The notes beneath the pieces were generated by a model. It made no database searches and had not been told where the DNA came from. It was given only the letters and a program-made list of their open reading frames with translations. A stretch of 52,944 bases of DNA from JACVRX01 sp035697245 (lineage in GTDB: Bacteria; Actinomycetota; Actinomycetes; Jiangellales; Jiangellaceae), in assembly GCA_035697245.1 (NCBI GenBank), contig DASSDH010000171.1:1-52944 (forward strand). Reading direction: 5' to 3'. Shown in pieces: positions 17,776 to 28,555 of this stretch (positions are counted from its first letter, which is position 1; every line of letters starts with the position of its first letter). A program made the position numbers and the translations under genes.

Positions 17776-18987
17776 CTAGCCCGGAATAGCCCGTGACTGG
17801 CGTCCACTCCCCAGCACGGCCGCGGATGCCGTGCCGGCCGCATTGGCGGCCAGCGCTTCGAGCGGGCCGCGGCCGACGTACATCCGCCACGGAACGGCGA
17901 TCGCGAGCGCGACGAGCACGTGCCAGAGCAGCACGTTCGGGATGGTGTCGGGCAGCACCGTCGAGATCAGCACCACGTGCAGCGAGTAGAGCGTGAAGGT
18001 CATGCTGCCGATGGCGGCCAGCGGCCACAACGCCGGCCGGGCCACGCGCATCAACAACAGCATGAGTCCAAGGACAAAGCAGGCGGTCCCGATCGTGTGC
18101 AGCAGATCGAATGTGGAGCCGGAGTGGGGAGCGGCGATCGCGAGCCACCACCAGTCCGTAGTCGGCGTGGTGCCGTAGAACGACGTCGTCAACGCCATTT
18201 CCAGCGGGCGGCCGCCGGCCGGGTGCTGGCCCGCACCTGCGGCCCTCAGTGCGGCAAGCCCGTCCCCGGCGTTCAGCAGGAACCACGACGTCGCCCAGGC
18301 TACGACCGCGAGGACCGCCCCGCCGAGCATCACCGCCCAGGCAGTTCGCCGGTCGGCGAGCGCCAGCCGGCCCACCGCGAGCCCGGCCAAGATGTAGGCA
18401 CTCCAGGTCAGCACGGGGTAGTAGCCGGTCACGGTGAGCTCGCGGAACAGACCGACCGGGTCGGCGAGCGACTCCAGCGTGGGGTTGCCATAGGACGGCG
18501 GCGGCATCGCGGCGCGCAGCCACTGGCTGAGCACCGGCGTAAGTACCGCGGCTGCAGCGGCCAACGGCAGCAGCACCCGAGCCCGCAGGCCCAGGAACGG
18601 AGTCGCCACGACGAACAGCAACGCGTAGTAGACCAGGATGATCGCGAGTCCGGACTCGAATGCACCGAGGAAGAACCCGACCAACGCGAGAACCGCCGCC
18701 CGGACCGTGGTGGCGGCCATGGCTGCCAGGAGCGGCCGGCCCCGACGAGGAGTCGGCCCCCCGCTCGCCAAGGCGAGCCCGACACCGGCGAGCAGGGCGA
18801 ACAGGGCAGCGGATCGGCCGCTGGCGATCAGGTAGGTCGTACTGGTGCTGCCGTCGGTTCCGATGGCGGGAACGATGTGGACCGACATCATCCCGATCAG
18901 GGCGACGCCTCGGGCTGCGTCAACTCCCAGGAGTCGGCGGGCCGATTGCAACCGGGTGTCGGGAGTGGTGACAGGCGGCGCGGTCAC
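17776..18987 (-). CDS. Acyltransferase-like polytopic membrane protein (HGSNAT/DUF418-type)
   Basis: About 403 residues with roughly ten hydrophobic segments. The N-terminal GVDAARGVALIGMMSVHI is the signature of the heparan-alpha-glucosaminide N-acetyltransferase-like/DUF418 families, which move acyl groups to extracytoplasmic acceptors. The acceptor is unknown. The reading frame runs further upstream, but the GTG at 18987 overlaps the stop of the preceding 47-residue gene as GTGA, which is the best start (alternative ATG at 19008). Convergent with folD. Confidence 0.8.
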   Translation of the reverse strand: MTAPPVTTPDTRLQSARRLLGVDAARGVALIGMMSVHIVPAIGTDGSTSTTYLIASGRSAALFALLAGVGLALASGGPTPRRGRPLLAAMAATTVRAAVLALVGFFLGAFESGLAIILVYYALLFVVATPFLGLRARVLLPLAAAAAVLTPVLSQWLRAAMPPPSYGNPTLESLADPVGLFRELTVTGYYPVLTWSAYILAGLAVGRLALADRRTAWAVMLGGAVLAVVAWATSWFLLNAGDGLAALRAAGAGQHPAGGRPLEMALTTSFYGTTPTTDWWWLAIAAPHSGSTFDLLHTIGTACFVLGLMLLLMRVARPALWPLAAIGSMTFTLYSLHVVLISTVLPDTIPNVLLWHVLVALAIAVPWRMYVGRGPLEALAANAAGTASAAVLGSGRQSRAIPG

Positions 18988-19127
18988 CAGATCTGGTCGG
19001 CGATCCATCGAACCAGCGGGACCACCGCCGGCGCCGTGACGACCAGCAGACCTACCGCCGCGAGCAACGCGACGAGGCGGGTCTTGATGTTCGGCCCGCC
19101 GGTCTCGTCCCGCATACGCCGCAGCAT
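18984..19127 (-). CDS. 47-residue single-pass membrane protein, coupled to acyltransferase-like gene
   Basis: Small gene not assigned to any family I recognise. It has a charged N-terminus (MLRRMRDETGGPNIKTR) and one hydrophobic helix (LVALLAAVGLLVVTAPAVVP). Three observations support it. A TACGCT box sits six bases before the ATG. Its stop overlaps the next gene's GTG start as GTGA. The translation has the composition of a real membrane peptide. It could be an accessory subunit of the downstream acyltransferase-like protein. It diverges from dnaK. Confidence 0.6.
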   Translation of the reverse strand: MLRRMRDETGGPNIKTRLVALLAAVGLLVVTAPAVVPLVRWIADQIW

Positions 19128-19133
19128 GCTCAA

Positions 19134-19139
19134 AGCGTA
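19134..19139 (-). promoter_or_regulatory. -10 box of leaderless small membrane gene
   Basis: On the minus strand TACGCT, then six bases, then ATG at 19127. This supports leaderless expression of the 47-residue protein and, through coupling, of the acyltransferase-like gene. Confidence 0.45.
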
Positions 19140-19193
19140 GGTCCGGTCTTGGAATGCCGCGCTCTGCCCTGGCGTTGACTGTAGCGAGCACAA

Positions 19194-19214
19194 GTTGAGC
19201 CTGCTGGACTCAAG
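19194..19214 (+). promoter_or_regulatory. HAIR element 1 (HspR operator) of dnaK
   Basis: GTTGAGC, seven bases, ACTCAAG: matches the HspR inverted repeat CTTGAGT-N7-ACTCAAG with an exact right half and two mismatches in the left half. It lies 80 bases upstream of dnaK and just upstream of the -35 box. Confidence 0.85.
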
Positions 19215-19220
19215 GCAAAG

Positions 19221-19248
19221 TTGACAGCCGGCACGGACTGGGAATACT
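19221..19248 (+). promoter_or_regulatory. dnaK promoter (-35 TTGACA, -10 AATACT)
   Basis: Consensus TTGACA at 19221-19226 and AATACT at 19243-19248 with a 16-base spacer. The -10 overlaps HAIR element 2, so bound HspR would block polymerase. Confidence 0.65.
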
Positions 19249-19267
19249 TGAGCCCGAGCCACTCAAC
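19247..19267 (+). promoter_or_regulatory. HAIR element 2 (HspR operator) of dnaK
   Basis: CTTGAGC, seven bases, ACTCAAC: one mismatch in each half to CTTGAGT-N7-ACTCAAG. It covers the end of the -10 box and the likely transcription start. Confidence 0.85.
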
Positions 19268-19294
19268 GAGAAAGACCATCGGAGGTAGCACACA

Positions 19295-21190
19295 ATGACA
19301 CGAGCCGTAGGCATCGACCTCGGGACGACGAACTCCGTCGTCGCGGTCCTGGAGGGCGGCGAGCCCACCGTCATCGCCAATGCCGAGGGGTCGCGGACCA
19401 CGCCGTCGGTCGTCGCGTTCGCCAAGAACGGCGAGATCCTCGTCGGCGAAGTCGCGAAGCGGCAGGCCGTCACCAACGTCGACCGCACCGTGCGGTCGGT
19501 GAAGCGGCACATGGGGACCGACTGGAAGGTGGAGATCGACGCCAAGACCTTCACCGCGCAGCAGATCTCCGCGTTTGTGCTGCAGAAGCTGAAGCGAGAC
19601 GCCGAGGCGTACCTGGGCGAGACCATCACCGACGCCGTCATCACCACGCCCGCGTATTTCAACGACGCCCAGCGGCAGGCCACCAAGGAGGCCGGCGAGA
19701 TCGCCGGGTTCAACGTGCTGCGGATCGTGAACGAGCCGACCGCGGCCGCGCTCGCATATGGCTTGGACAAGGGCGAGAAGGACCAGACCATCCTCGTCTT
19801 CGACCTCGGCGGCGGCACGTTCGACGTCTCCTTGCTAGAGATCGGCGAGGGTGTCGTCGAGGTGAAGGCGACCAGCGGAGACAACCACCTCGGTGGTGAT
19901 GACTGGGATCAGGAGATCGTCGACTGGCTGATCGACCGGGTTCGGGCGAGCAACGGCATCGACCTGGCCAAGGACAAGATCGCCATGCAGCGCGTCCGCG
20001 AGGCCGCGGAGCGGGCAAAAATCGAGCTGTCGTCCAGCACGCAGACGTCGATCTCACTGCCGTACATCGCGCAGGATGCCGACAAGAACCCTGTTCACGT
20101 TGACGAGGGCCTGTCCCGCGCGCAGTTCGAGCAGATGACGACCGGCCTGCTCGCCCGCTGTAAGTCGCCGTTCGAGCAGGTCATCAAGGACGCCGGCATC
20201 TCGGTCGCCTCGATCGACCACGTCGTGCTCGTCGGCGGCTCCACCCGGATGCCCGCCGTCGTCGACCTGGTCCGGCAACTCACCGGGGGCAAGGAGCCGA
20301 ACAAGGGCGTCAACCCGGACGAGGTCGTCGCCGTCGGCGCCAGCCTGCAGGCCGGCGTACTGCGCGGCGAGGTCAAGGACGTTCTGCTGCTCGACGTCAC
20401 CCCGCTGTCGCTGGGCATCGAGACCAAGGGCGGCGTGATGACCAAGATAATCGAGCGCAACACGACGATCCCGACCAAGCGGTCGGAGGTGTTCACCACG
20501 GCCGACGACAACCAGCCGTCGGTGATGATCCAGGTCTACCAGGGCGAGCGGGAGATGGCCCGCAGCAACAAGGCCCTGGGCAACTTCGAGCTGACCGGTC
20601 TGCCGGCGGCGCCGCGCGGCGTCCCGCAGATAGAGGTCACCTTCGACATCGACGCCAACGGGATCGTGCACGTGTCCGCGAAGGACCTTGGCACCGGCAA
20701 GGAGCAGTCGATGACCATCACCGGTGGTTCGTCGTTGCCGAAGGATGAAATCGACCGGATGATGCGCGAGGCCGAGCAGTACGCCGAGGAGGACCACCGC
20801 CGACGCGAGGCCGCCGAGAACCGCAACCAGGCAGAGGGGCTCGTCTACCAGACCGAGAAGTTCCTCGCTGACAACGCCGAGAAGGTCGATACGCTATCCC
20901 CGGAGATCCGCTCCGACGTCGATTCCGCGCTGGCCGAGCTGAAGAAGGCCCTCGACGGGAACGACGACGCAGCGATCAAGTCCAGCACCGAGCGGCTGGC
21001 GACCGCCAGCCAGGCTCTGGGCACGGCGATGTACGCCGGCGCCGCGTCGGCAGCCTCGGACCAGGGCGGCCCGGGCGCAGGGCCAGGCTTCGCCGACACC
21101 TCGACCGAGGCCGCCGAGACGTCGTCCGCTGGCACCGAGGAGGATGTCGTCGAGGCTGAGATCATCGATGAGGAGAAGGGCGAGAAGTGA
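19295..21190 (+). CDS. dnaK: Hsp70 chaperone DnaK
   Basis: ATP-dependent chaperone, first gene of the HspR-controlled operon. 631 residues. The ATPase domain starts with GIDLGTTNSVVAVLEGG and contains NEPTAAALAYG, FDLGGGTFDVS and VLVGGSTRMPAV. The substrate-binding domain contains LLDVTPLSLGIETKGG and NPDEVVAVGA precedes it. The C-terminal helical lid ends in a Gly/Ala-rich stretch and an acidic tail (DVVEAEIIDEE). ATG preceded by GGAGG. The stop overlaps the grpE GTG. Confidence 0.99.
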   Translation: MTRAVGIDLGTTNSVVAVLEGGEPTVIANAEGSRTTPSVVAFAKNGEILVGEVAKRQAVTNVDRTVRSVKRHMGTDWKVEIDAKTFTAQQISAFVLQKLKRDAEAYLGETITDAVITTPAYFNDAQRQATKEAGEIAGFNVLRIVNEPTAAALAYGLDKGEKDQTILVFDLGGGTFDVSLLEIGEGVVEVKATSGDNHLGGDDWDQEIVDWLIDRVRASNGIDLAKDKIAMQRVREAAERAKIELSSSTQTSISLPYIAQDADKNPVHVDEGLSRAQFEQMTTGLLARCKSPFEQVIKDAGISVASIDHVVLVGGSTRMPAVVDLVRQLTGGKEPNKGVNPDEVVAVGASLQAGVLRGEVKDVLLLDVTPLSLGIETKGGVMTKIIERNTTIPTKRSEVFTTADDNQPSVMIQVYQGEREMARSNKALGNFELTGLPAAPRGVPQIEVTFDIDANGIVHVSAKDLGTGKEQSMTITGGSSLPKDEIDRMMREAEQYAEEDHRRREAAENRNQAEGLVYQTEKFLADNAEKVDTLSPEIRSDVDSALAELKKALDGNDDAAIKSSTERLATASQALGTAMYAGAASAASDQGGPGAGPGFADTSTEAAETSSAGTEEDVVEAEIIDEEKGEK

Positions 21191-21819
21191 CCGACCGCGA
21201 CCAGCCCACCGAGGCCGATGAATCCGTCGGCCCGGTGGTCCATGATCGCCGTCGCATCGACCCGGAGACCGGGGCATTGCGTGAAGGCGCAGCCGCGAGC
21301 CGGGCAACGGTACATCCGACCGGGGTAGTCGGCGGCGATCCGCTCGCCGCAGCGCAGGCCGAGGCAGCCGAGCGGCTCGACGACCTGCGTCGGCTGCAGG
21401 CGGAGTACGTCAACTACCGGCGCCGGGTCGAGCGGGACCGCGACGCCGCCCGCGAGAATGCGGTCGCATCGGTCCTGCTCGACCTGCTGCCGGTGCTCGA
21501 CGACATCGGTCGAGCTCGCGACCACGGCGATCTCAACGGTGGATTCCGCTCGGTGGCCGAAGCCCTGGAGGCGGCGGTCACGAAGATCGGGTTGGAACGC
21601 TACGGCGAGCCCGGCGACCCGTTCGATCCCAAGGTGCACGAAGCGCTGATGCACGAGTACTCCGACGAGTTCGACGTTCCGACGTGCACGCAGATCCTCA
21701 TGCCCGGCTATCGCTACGGCAGCCGGATCCTTCGGCCGGCCAGGGTCGCGGTGGCCGAACCGACCGAGGCGCTACCGGTAGCCGACGACGCGAACGTTGT
21801 TGATTCTGACGAAGACTGA
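21187..21819 (+). CDS. grpE: Nucleotide exchange factor GrpE
   Basis: Releases ADP from DnaK. 210 residues: a polar, acidic N-terminus, a long helix (EAAERLDDLRRLQAEYVNYR through the following basic stretch), and the C-terminal beta domain (GDPFDPKVHEALMHE...ILMPGYRYGSRILRPARVAV). The GTG start overlaps the dnaK stop as GTGA, so translation is coupled. Confidence 0.97.
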   Translation: MTDRDQPTEADESVGPVVHDRRRIDPETGALREGAAASRATVHPTGVVGGDPLAAAQAEAAERLDDLRRLQAEYVNYRRRVERDRDAARENAVASVLLDLLPVLDDIGRARDHGDLNGGFRSVAEALEAAVTKIGLERYGEPGDPFDPKVHEALMHEYSDEFDVPTCTQILMPGYRYGSRILRPARVAVAEPTEALPVADDANVVDSDED

Positions 21820-21854
21820 GTACCGATCGGCGGTTGACGGAGAGGAGGACGTCG

Positions 21855-23021
21855 ATGAGCACGAAGGACTGGCTCGAAAAGGACTACTACAAGATCCTCG
21901 GCGTCCCCAAGGATGCCGACGCGGCGGCGATCAAGAAGGCATACCGAAACCTGGCTCGGGATTTGCACCCCGACCGTAACTCGACCGACAAGGCCGCCGA
22001 GACTCGGTTCAAGGAAGTCTCCGAGGCTTATTCCGTGCTGTCCAACCCGGACAAACGCAAGGAGTACGACGAAGCGCGGTCGCTGTTCGGCAGTGGCTTC
22101 CGGGTGCCGACCGGAGCGCGCTCCGGCAGCGGCGGTTCGTTTAACTTCGACCTCGGTGACCTGTTCGGCGGGCAGACGGCCGGTGGGCAGAGTGGCGGGC
22201 TCGGCGACGTGTTCGGCGGACTGTTTGGGCAGCGGTCCCGCACGACTCAGCCCCGGCGCGGCGCGGACGTCGAAAGCGACGTCACGATCGGCTTCACCGA
22301 GGCCGTCGACGGCGTCACGGTGCCCCTGCGCATGACCAGTGCCTCAGCGTGCACGGCCTGCGCGGGGACCGGGGCCAGGGCAGGTACCGTTCCGCGGGTT
22401 TGCCCGACATGCAACGGCACCGGCCATACCAGTAGGGAGGCAGGGGGCCGGTTCTCGCTGTCCGAGCCATGCCGCGAGTGCAAGGGCCGCGGTCTGGTCG
22501 TCGACGACCCGTGCCCGGTGTGCAACGGATCCGGCCGTGGCACCACGAGCCGGGTGATGCGCGTGCGGATCCCCGGCGGTGTCCGCGACGGTCAGCGCAT
22601 CCGGCTCAAAGGCAAGGGAGCACCGGGCGAGCGAGGTGGGCCGGCGGGCGACCTCTACGTCAGCGTGCACGTCTCGCCGCACCCGGTGTTCGGCCGGCGG
22701 GGCGAGCATCTCACCGTCACTGTTCCTGTGACGTTCCCCGAGGCCACCCTGGGCGCTGAGGTCAAGGTGCCGACCCTGAACGGCGCGCCAGTGACGCTCA
22801 AAGTGCCGCCGGGAACCCCCAACGGCCGCACGTTCAGGGTGCGTGGCCGGGGTGCCGCACGGCCCGACGGAACGCGGGGTGACCTGCTCGCAACGGTCGA
22901 GATCATGGTGCCCCAGCGAGTCGACGGTCAGGCCAAGGAGGCTCTGGAGACCTTCCGGGACGCGACTTCGGGCGACGACATCCGGGCCGATCTGATGAAG
23001 TTGGCGCTGAAGGGCGGCTGA
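21855..23021 (+). CDS. dnaJ: Co-chaperone DnaJ (class A, Zn-finger)
   Basis: Hsp40 partner of DnaK, 388 residues. The J domain has the HPD motif at residues 38-40. A Gly/Phe-rich linker follows (about 75-140), then four CxxCxGxG-type zinc motifs (CTACAGTGAR, CPTCNGTGH, CRECKGRG, CPVCNGSGRG), then the C-terminal substrate domains. The reading frame opens at 21834; the ATG at 21855 with GAGAGGAGG before it is the family start. It corresponds to the DnaJ1 type that sits with hspR in actinobacteria. Confidence 0.97.
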   Translation: MSTKDWLEKDYYKILGVPKDADAAAIKKAYRNLARDLHPDRNSTDKAAETRFKEVSEAYSVLSNPDKRKEYDEARSLFGSGFRVPTGARSGSGGSFNFDLGDLFGGQTAGGQSGGLGDVFGGLFGQRSRTTQPRRGADVESDVTIGFTEAVDGVTVPLRMTSASACTACAGTGARAGTVPRVCPTCNGTGHTSREAGGRFSLSEPCRECKGRGLVVDDPCPVCNGSGRGTTSRVMRVRIPGGVRDGQRIRLKGKGAPGERGGPAGDLYVSVHVSPHPVFGRRGEHLTVTVPVTFPEATLGAEVKVPTLNGAPVTLKVPPGTPNGRTFRVRGRGAARPDGTRGDLLATVEIMVPQRVDGQAKEALETFRDATSGDDIRADLMKLALKGG

Positions 23022-23023
23022 CG

Positions 23024-23425
23024 ATGGATGCCGGTTCGCGCTTCGTCGTCACCGTGACCGGCGCCGCCCGCCTGGTCCGCGACGACGAGCCGCTCTACGT
23101 GATCTCCGTAGCGGCCGACATGGCCGGCATGCATCCGCAGACGCTGCGGCAGTACGACCGGCTGGGCCTGGTAACACCAGGTCGAGCCGGTGGCGGCAGC
23201 CGTCGGTATTCGCGGCGCGACATCGAGCTGCTCCGCGAGGTTCAGCGGCTGTCGCAGGAAGAGGGCGTCAACCTTGCCGGCATCAAGCGCATCCTCGAGC
23301 TCGAGGCCGAGCTCGACGCCGTCCGGGAACGGCTGGCCGAACTGAGTGCCGAGTTCTCCTGGCTCGCCACCAAGATGGCGCCACACACCCTGGCCCGGTT
23401 CGAGCCCCGCCGGATGCTCACCTGA
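23024..23425 (+). CDS. hspR: Heat-shock repressor HspR (MerR family)
   Basis: Represses dnaK and clpB operons through HAIR sites, with DnaK as co-repressor in studied actinobacteria. 133 residues. MerR helix-turn-helix at about 27-95 (YVISVAADMAGMHPQTLRQY, DRLGLVTPGRAGGGSRRYS), then a helix (IKRILELEAELDAVRERLAE). It starts two bases after the dnaJ stop, so it is autoregulated as the last gene of the operon. Two HAIR sites before dnaK and one before clpB fit this role. Confidence 0.96.
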   Translation: MDAGSRFVVTVTGAARLVRDDEPLYVISVAADMAGMHPQTLRQYDRLGLVTPGRAGGGSRRYSRRDIELLREVQRLSQEEGVNLAGIKRILELEAELDAVRERLAELSAEFSWLATKMAPHTLARFEPRRMLT

Positions 23426-23506
23426 CATCGCGATCTCGACGCCTGCCTTTCGTCCGGCCGTCCATGGCATTCACGCGCGGGGTTTCGTCCGCCCGGCGGC
23501 CCCTCG

Positions 23507-23600
23507 CCGGAATGACCACGTTCACCAGGCTTACCCGTACATCACGAGGCTTACATGCCTGGTGATGTATGCACAGGGGTGGTGAACGTGGTCATTCCGG
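23507..23600. repeat. 94-bp nested palindrome between hspR and the FAD oxidase
   Basis: Outer arms of 21 bases are perfectly complementary (23507-23527, CCGGAATGACCACG..., and 23580-23600). Inside, 23538-23550 pairs with 23557-23569 with one mismatch around a six-base loop. The arms together could form a long cruciform or hairpin. The right arm contains the stop codon of the minus-strand oxidase; the left arm is an inverted copy of that gene end. It lies between convergent genes, so it may act as a bidirectional terminator or be a palindromic repeat insertion. Confidence 0.85.
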
Positions 23601-24968
23601 GTTGGCCGGCGGCAGCAAAACGCCGGGCGAGAGCAACCCCTGGGGGTCGAGGGCGCGCTTGATCGCCTGCATGGCTGCGATGTCGGCCGGCGACCGGGCC
23701 AGCGAGAGCCACCGCTGCTTCGCCCGGCCGATCCCGTGCTCGGCGCTGATGCTCCCGCCGTGATCGACGACGAGTCGCAGCACCACGTCGGTCGCGTCTT
23801 CGGCCGCGTCCTCCGGCAGGCCGAGCAGGTTGACGTGCGAGTTGCCCTCGGCGAGGTGCCCATAGGTCACGACCTGCGCCGTCGGGAACCGAGCCGTCAA
23901 CACGGTGCGCAGCTCGGACTCGAAAGAATCGTGCCGCGCCGGCGGCACCGACACGTCGACCTTCACTGCCGGTGCGCCGCCGGAAGCCGCCGCCGCGCTG
24001 ACAGCCTCGGTGTGCGCCTCGCGGTACGCCCATAGCCGGCTCGCCGGCCCGGCGTCGATGGTCGCGTCGGCGACCCGGCGGCCCTGCCGCTCGAGCAGAT
24101 CGGCGACGCCGTCCTGGGTGGTGCGGGAGAGCTCCAGCAGCAGGTAGGTGGGGTGGTCGACCGGGAATGGCGGCCGCAGCCCCAGCGTCTCGCGAACCAG
24201 GGCCAGGCCGTCGGCATGGAAGAACTCCGCTGCCTCGACCATGGATCCGGCACGAACAACGTCGCCGAGCACGTCGACGGCCGCGCCGAGGGACGCGATC
24301 CCGATCAAGGCCACGTGCACGTCGACCGCTGGCGGTACCAGCCGCATCAGCGCTTTGGTAATGACGGCGAGCGTGCCCTCGCTGCCGGTGAGCAGGCCGA
24401 CCAGGTCATACCCGACGTTGTCCTTCGCCAGGCCGGTCCACCGGCGCAGCACGGACCCGTCGGCGAGTACCGCCTCGACGCCGAGCATCTGTGCGCGGGT
24501 GGTGCCGTGCCGCACGACCCGCAACCCGCCGGCGTTCGTCGCGACAACCCCGCCCAACGTCGCTGACTCTCTCGCTGCGAGGTCGATGCCCAGCATCAGG
24601 CCGCCGGCGGCGGCCGCACGCTGTGCGTCGGCAACCGTCACTCCCGCCTGAGCGCCCAATGTCCGGCCGACCGGGTCGACCGAGTCGATGGTGTTCAACC
24701 GGCGCAGGCTCAGGACGACCTCACCGTCGGCCGGGACCGACGCTCCTACCAGGCCGGTATTGCCGCCCTGCGGCACCAGCGAGACCCCGGCCGCAGCGCA
24801 GGCCCGCACGACCTCCGCCACCTCCGCCGTCGACGCGGGCCGGACGACCGCCAGCGATCGACCCACCCATCGGCCGGTCCAGTCGGTGCGATAGCCGCGG
24901 GTGAGTGCCTCGTCGGTCAGCACATGCCGCGGACCGACCACCGCCGCCAGCCGGTCCAACAGAGTCAT
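23592..24968 (-). CDS. FAD-linked oxidase, GlcD/D-2-hydroxyacid dehydrogenase type
   Basis: 458-residue flavoprotein of the PCMH/FAD-linked oxidase family. The FAD domain contains VPQGGNTGLVGASVP, then LGGVVATNAGGLRVVRHGTTR and GSEGTLAVITKALMRL. The C-terminal domain has TYGHLAEGNSHVNLL and SAEHGIGRAKQRWL, the metal/substrate region of glycolate and D-lactate dehydrogenases. Substrate is therefore probably a D-2-hydroxyacid, electrons going to a quinone or cytochrome. Its last codons lie in the long palindrome. Divergent from clpB across 140 bases. Confidence 0.88.
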   Translation of the reverse strand: MTLLDRLAAVVGPRHVLTDEALTRGYRTDWTGRWVGRSLAVVRPASTAEVAEVVRACAAAGVSLVPQGGNTGLVGASVPADGEVVLSLRRLNTIDSVDPVGRTLGAQAGVTVADAQRAAAAGGLMLGIDLAARESATLGGVVATNAGGLRVVRHGTTRAQMLGVEAVLADGSVLRRWTGLAKDNVGYDLVGLLTGSEGTLAVITKALMRLVPPAVDVHVALIGIASLGAAVDVLGDVVRAGSMVEAAEFFHADGLALVRETLGLRPPFPVDHPTYLLLELSRTTQDGVADLLERQGRRVADATIDAGPASRLWAYREAHTEAVSAAAASGGAPAVKVDVSVPPARHDSFESELRTVLTARFPTAQVVTYGHLAEGNSHVNLLGLPEDAAEDATDVVLRLVVDHGGSISAEHGIGRAKQRWLSLARSPADIAAMQAIKRALDPQGLLSPGVLLPPANPE

Positions 24969-25034
24969 CGGTCAACACTGGCATGGCCAGCTTGATCTCG
25001 TTCCGGAGATCTTCAGTGAAGACGACAGGCAAAG

Positions 25035-25055
25035 GTTGAGCGGAACAGGCTCAAG
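25035..25055 (+). promoter_or_regulatory. HAIR element (HspR operator) of clpB
   Basis: GTTGAGC, seven bases, GCTCAAG: an exact inverted repeat in its core (TTGAGC/GCTCAA) and close to the HspR consensus. It lies 54 bases before the clpB ATG, placing clpB in the HspR regulon together with dnaK. Confidence 0.8.
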
Positions 25056-25108
25056 TCTGCGATGGTTGTGGTAGGTAGACACTGACAACGCAGCAGCACA
25101 GGAGAGCG

Positions 25109-27691
<2,583 letters not shown>

Positions 27692-27698
27692 CCGCGGC

Positions 27699-27704
27699 TA
27701 GGGT
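27699..27704 (+). promoter_or_regulatory. -10 box of leaderless SDR gene
   Basis: TAGGGT followed by six bases and the GTG at 27711; there is no ribosome-binding site in the short gap after clpB. Confidence 0.45.
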
Positions 27705-27710
27705 CCGCCT

Positions 27711-28508
27711 GTGGCCATCGCGGTGGTGACCGGAGCGACGTCGGGGATCGGGCTTGCCTTCGCCCATCAACTTGCCGCCGCTGGTCACGACCTGGTGCTG
27801 GTGGCGCGTGACGCCGAGCGGCTGGAGACAGTCGCCGCCGAGCTGAGCTCGCGGCACGATATTGAAGCCGAGGTGCTGCTGGCCGACCTGGCCACGCCCG
27901 CCGGGACAGCACTGGTCGAGACGCGGCTGCGTGACAAGGATCGCCCGGTCGACCTATTGGTGAACAACGCCGGATATGGCTTGCGGCGGCCGTTCCTCGC
28001 CAACGACATCGCCGACGAGGAGCGGATGCTTGACGTCCTCGTTCGAGCCGTGGTGCGGCTGACGCATGCTGTGCTTCCCGGCATGGTCGAGCGCGGTCAT
28101 GGAGCCGTCGTCAACGTGTCATCCATCGCGGCGTGGGTACCGCGCGGAACCTACAGCGCCGCCAAGGCGTACGTCACAGCGTTCACCGAAGGACTGGCCG
28201 GGACGCTTACCGGAACCGGCGTCCGGATGATGGTGCTGGCGCCCGGTTTCGCCCGGACCGAGTTCCATGACCGGGCGAGAGTCGACATGGCGGCGCTGCC
28301 GTCGGCTCTCTGGCTCGACCCTGACCAGCTCGTCCGCATCGCCCTGCAAGATCTCGCGCACGGCAAAGTCGTTTCCATTCCCGGCGCTTTCTACAAGGCG
28401 GTCGCCACCGTCGTCCCTCGGCTGCCGCGCCGGGTGGTGATCGCCCTGGGCCGCCGGCATCCGGCCAACCGCCGCGGCCAGCGTGGCGTCGCTCAGGCCA
28501 AGCGCTAG
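27711..28508 (+). CDS. SDR-family NAD(P)-dependent oxidoreductase
   Basis: 265 residues. N-terminal cofactor motif VTGATSGIGLAFAHQLA, NNAGYG, catalytic Ser in NVSSIAAWVP and YSAAKAYV (Y-x-x-x-K), then APGFARTEFHDRA. The C-terminal basic tail (RRHPANRRGQRG) follows a short amphipathic stretch. It resembles the DltE/YqjQ-like group of membrane-associated SDRs. Substrate unknown. GTG start, placed between clpB and pyrE. Confidence 0.88.
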   Translation: MAIAVVTGATSGIGLAFAHQLAAAGHDLVLVARDAERLETVAAELSSRHDIEAEVLLADLATPAGTALVETRLRDKDRPVDLLVNNAGYGLRRPFLANDIADEERMLDVLVRAVVRLTHAVLPGMVERGHGAVVNVSSIAAWVPRGTYSAAKAYVTAFTEGLAGTLTGTGVRMMVLAPGFARTEFHDRARVDMAALPSALWLDPDQLVRIALQDLAHGKVVSIPGAFYKAVATVVPRLPRRVVIALGRRHPANRRGQRGVAQAKR

Positions 28509-28541
28509 ACCGCTCGGAATGCCGGGCCGTGCCGCCCGTCG

Positions 28542-28547
28542 TACGCT
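28542..28547 (+). promoter_or_regulatory. -10 box of leaderless pyrE
   Basis: TACGCT followed by eight bases and the GTG at 28556. Confidence 0.45.
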
Positions 28548-28555
28548 CACTCGCT

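Noticed and set aside
17920..19140. 406-codon plus-strand frame opposite the acyltransferase-like gene
   Set aside because: Gln/Arg/Gly-rich, typical of the complement of a membrane-protein gene.
24990..25015. Further HAIR-like site (CTTGATC...GGAGATC) before clpB
   Set aside because: The halves do not form the TTGAG/CTCAA inverted repeat.
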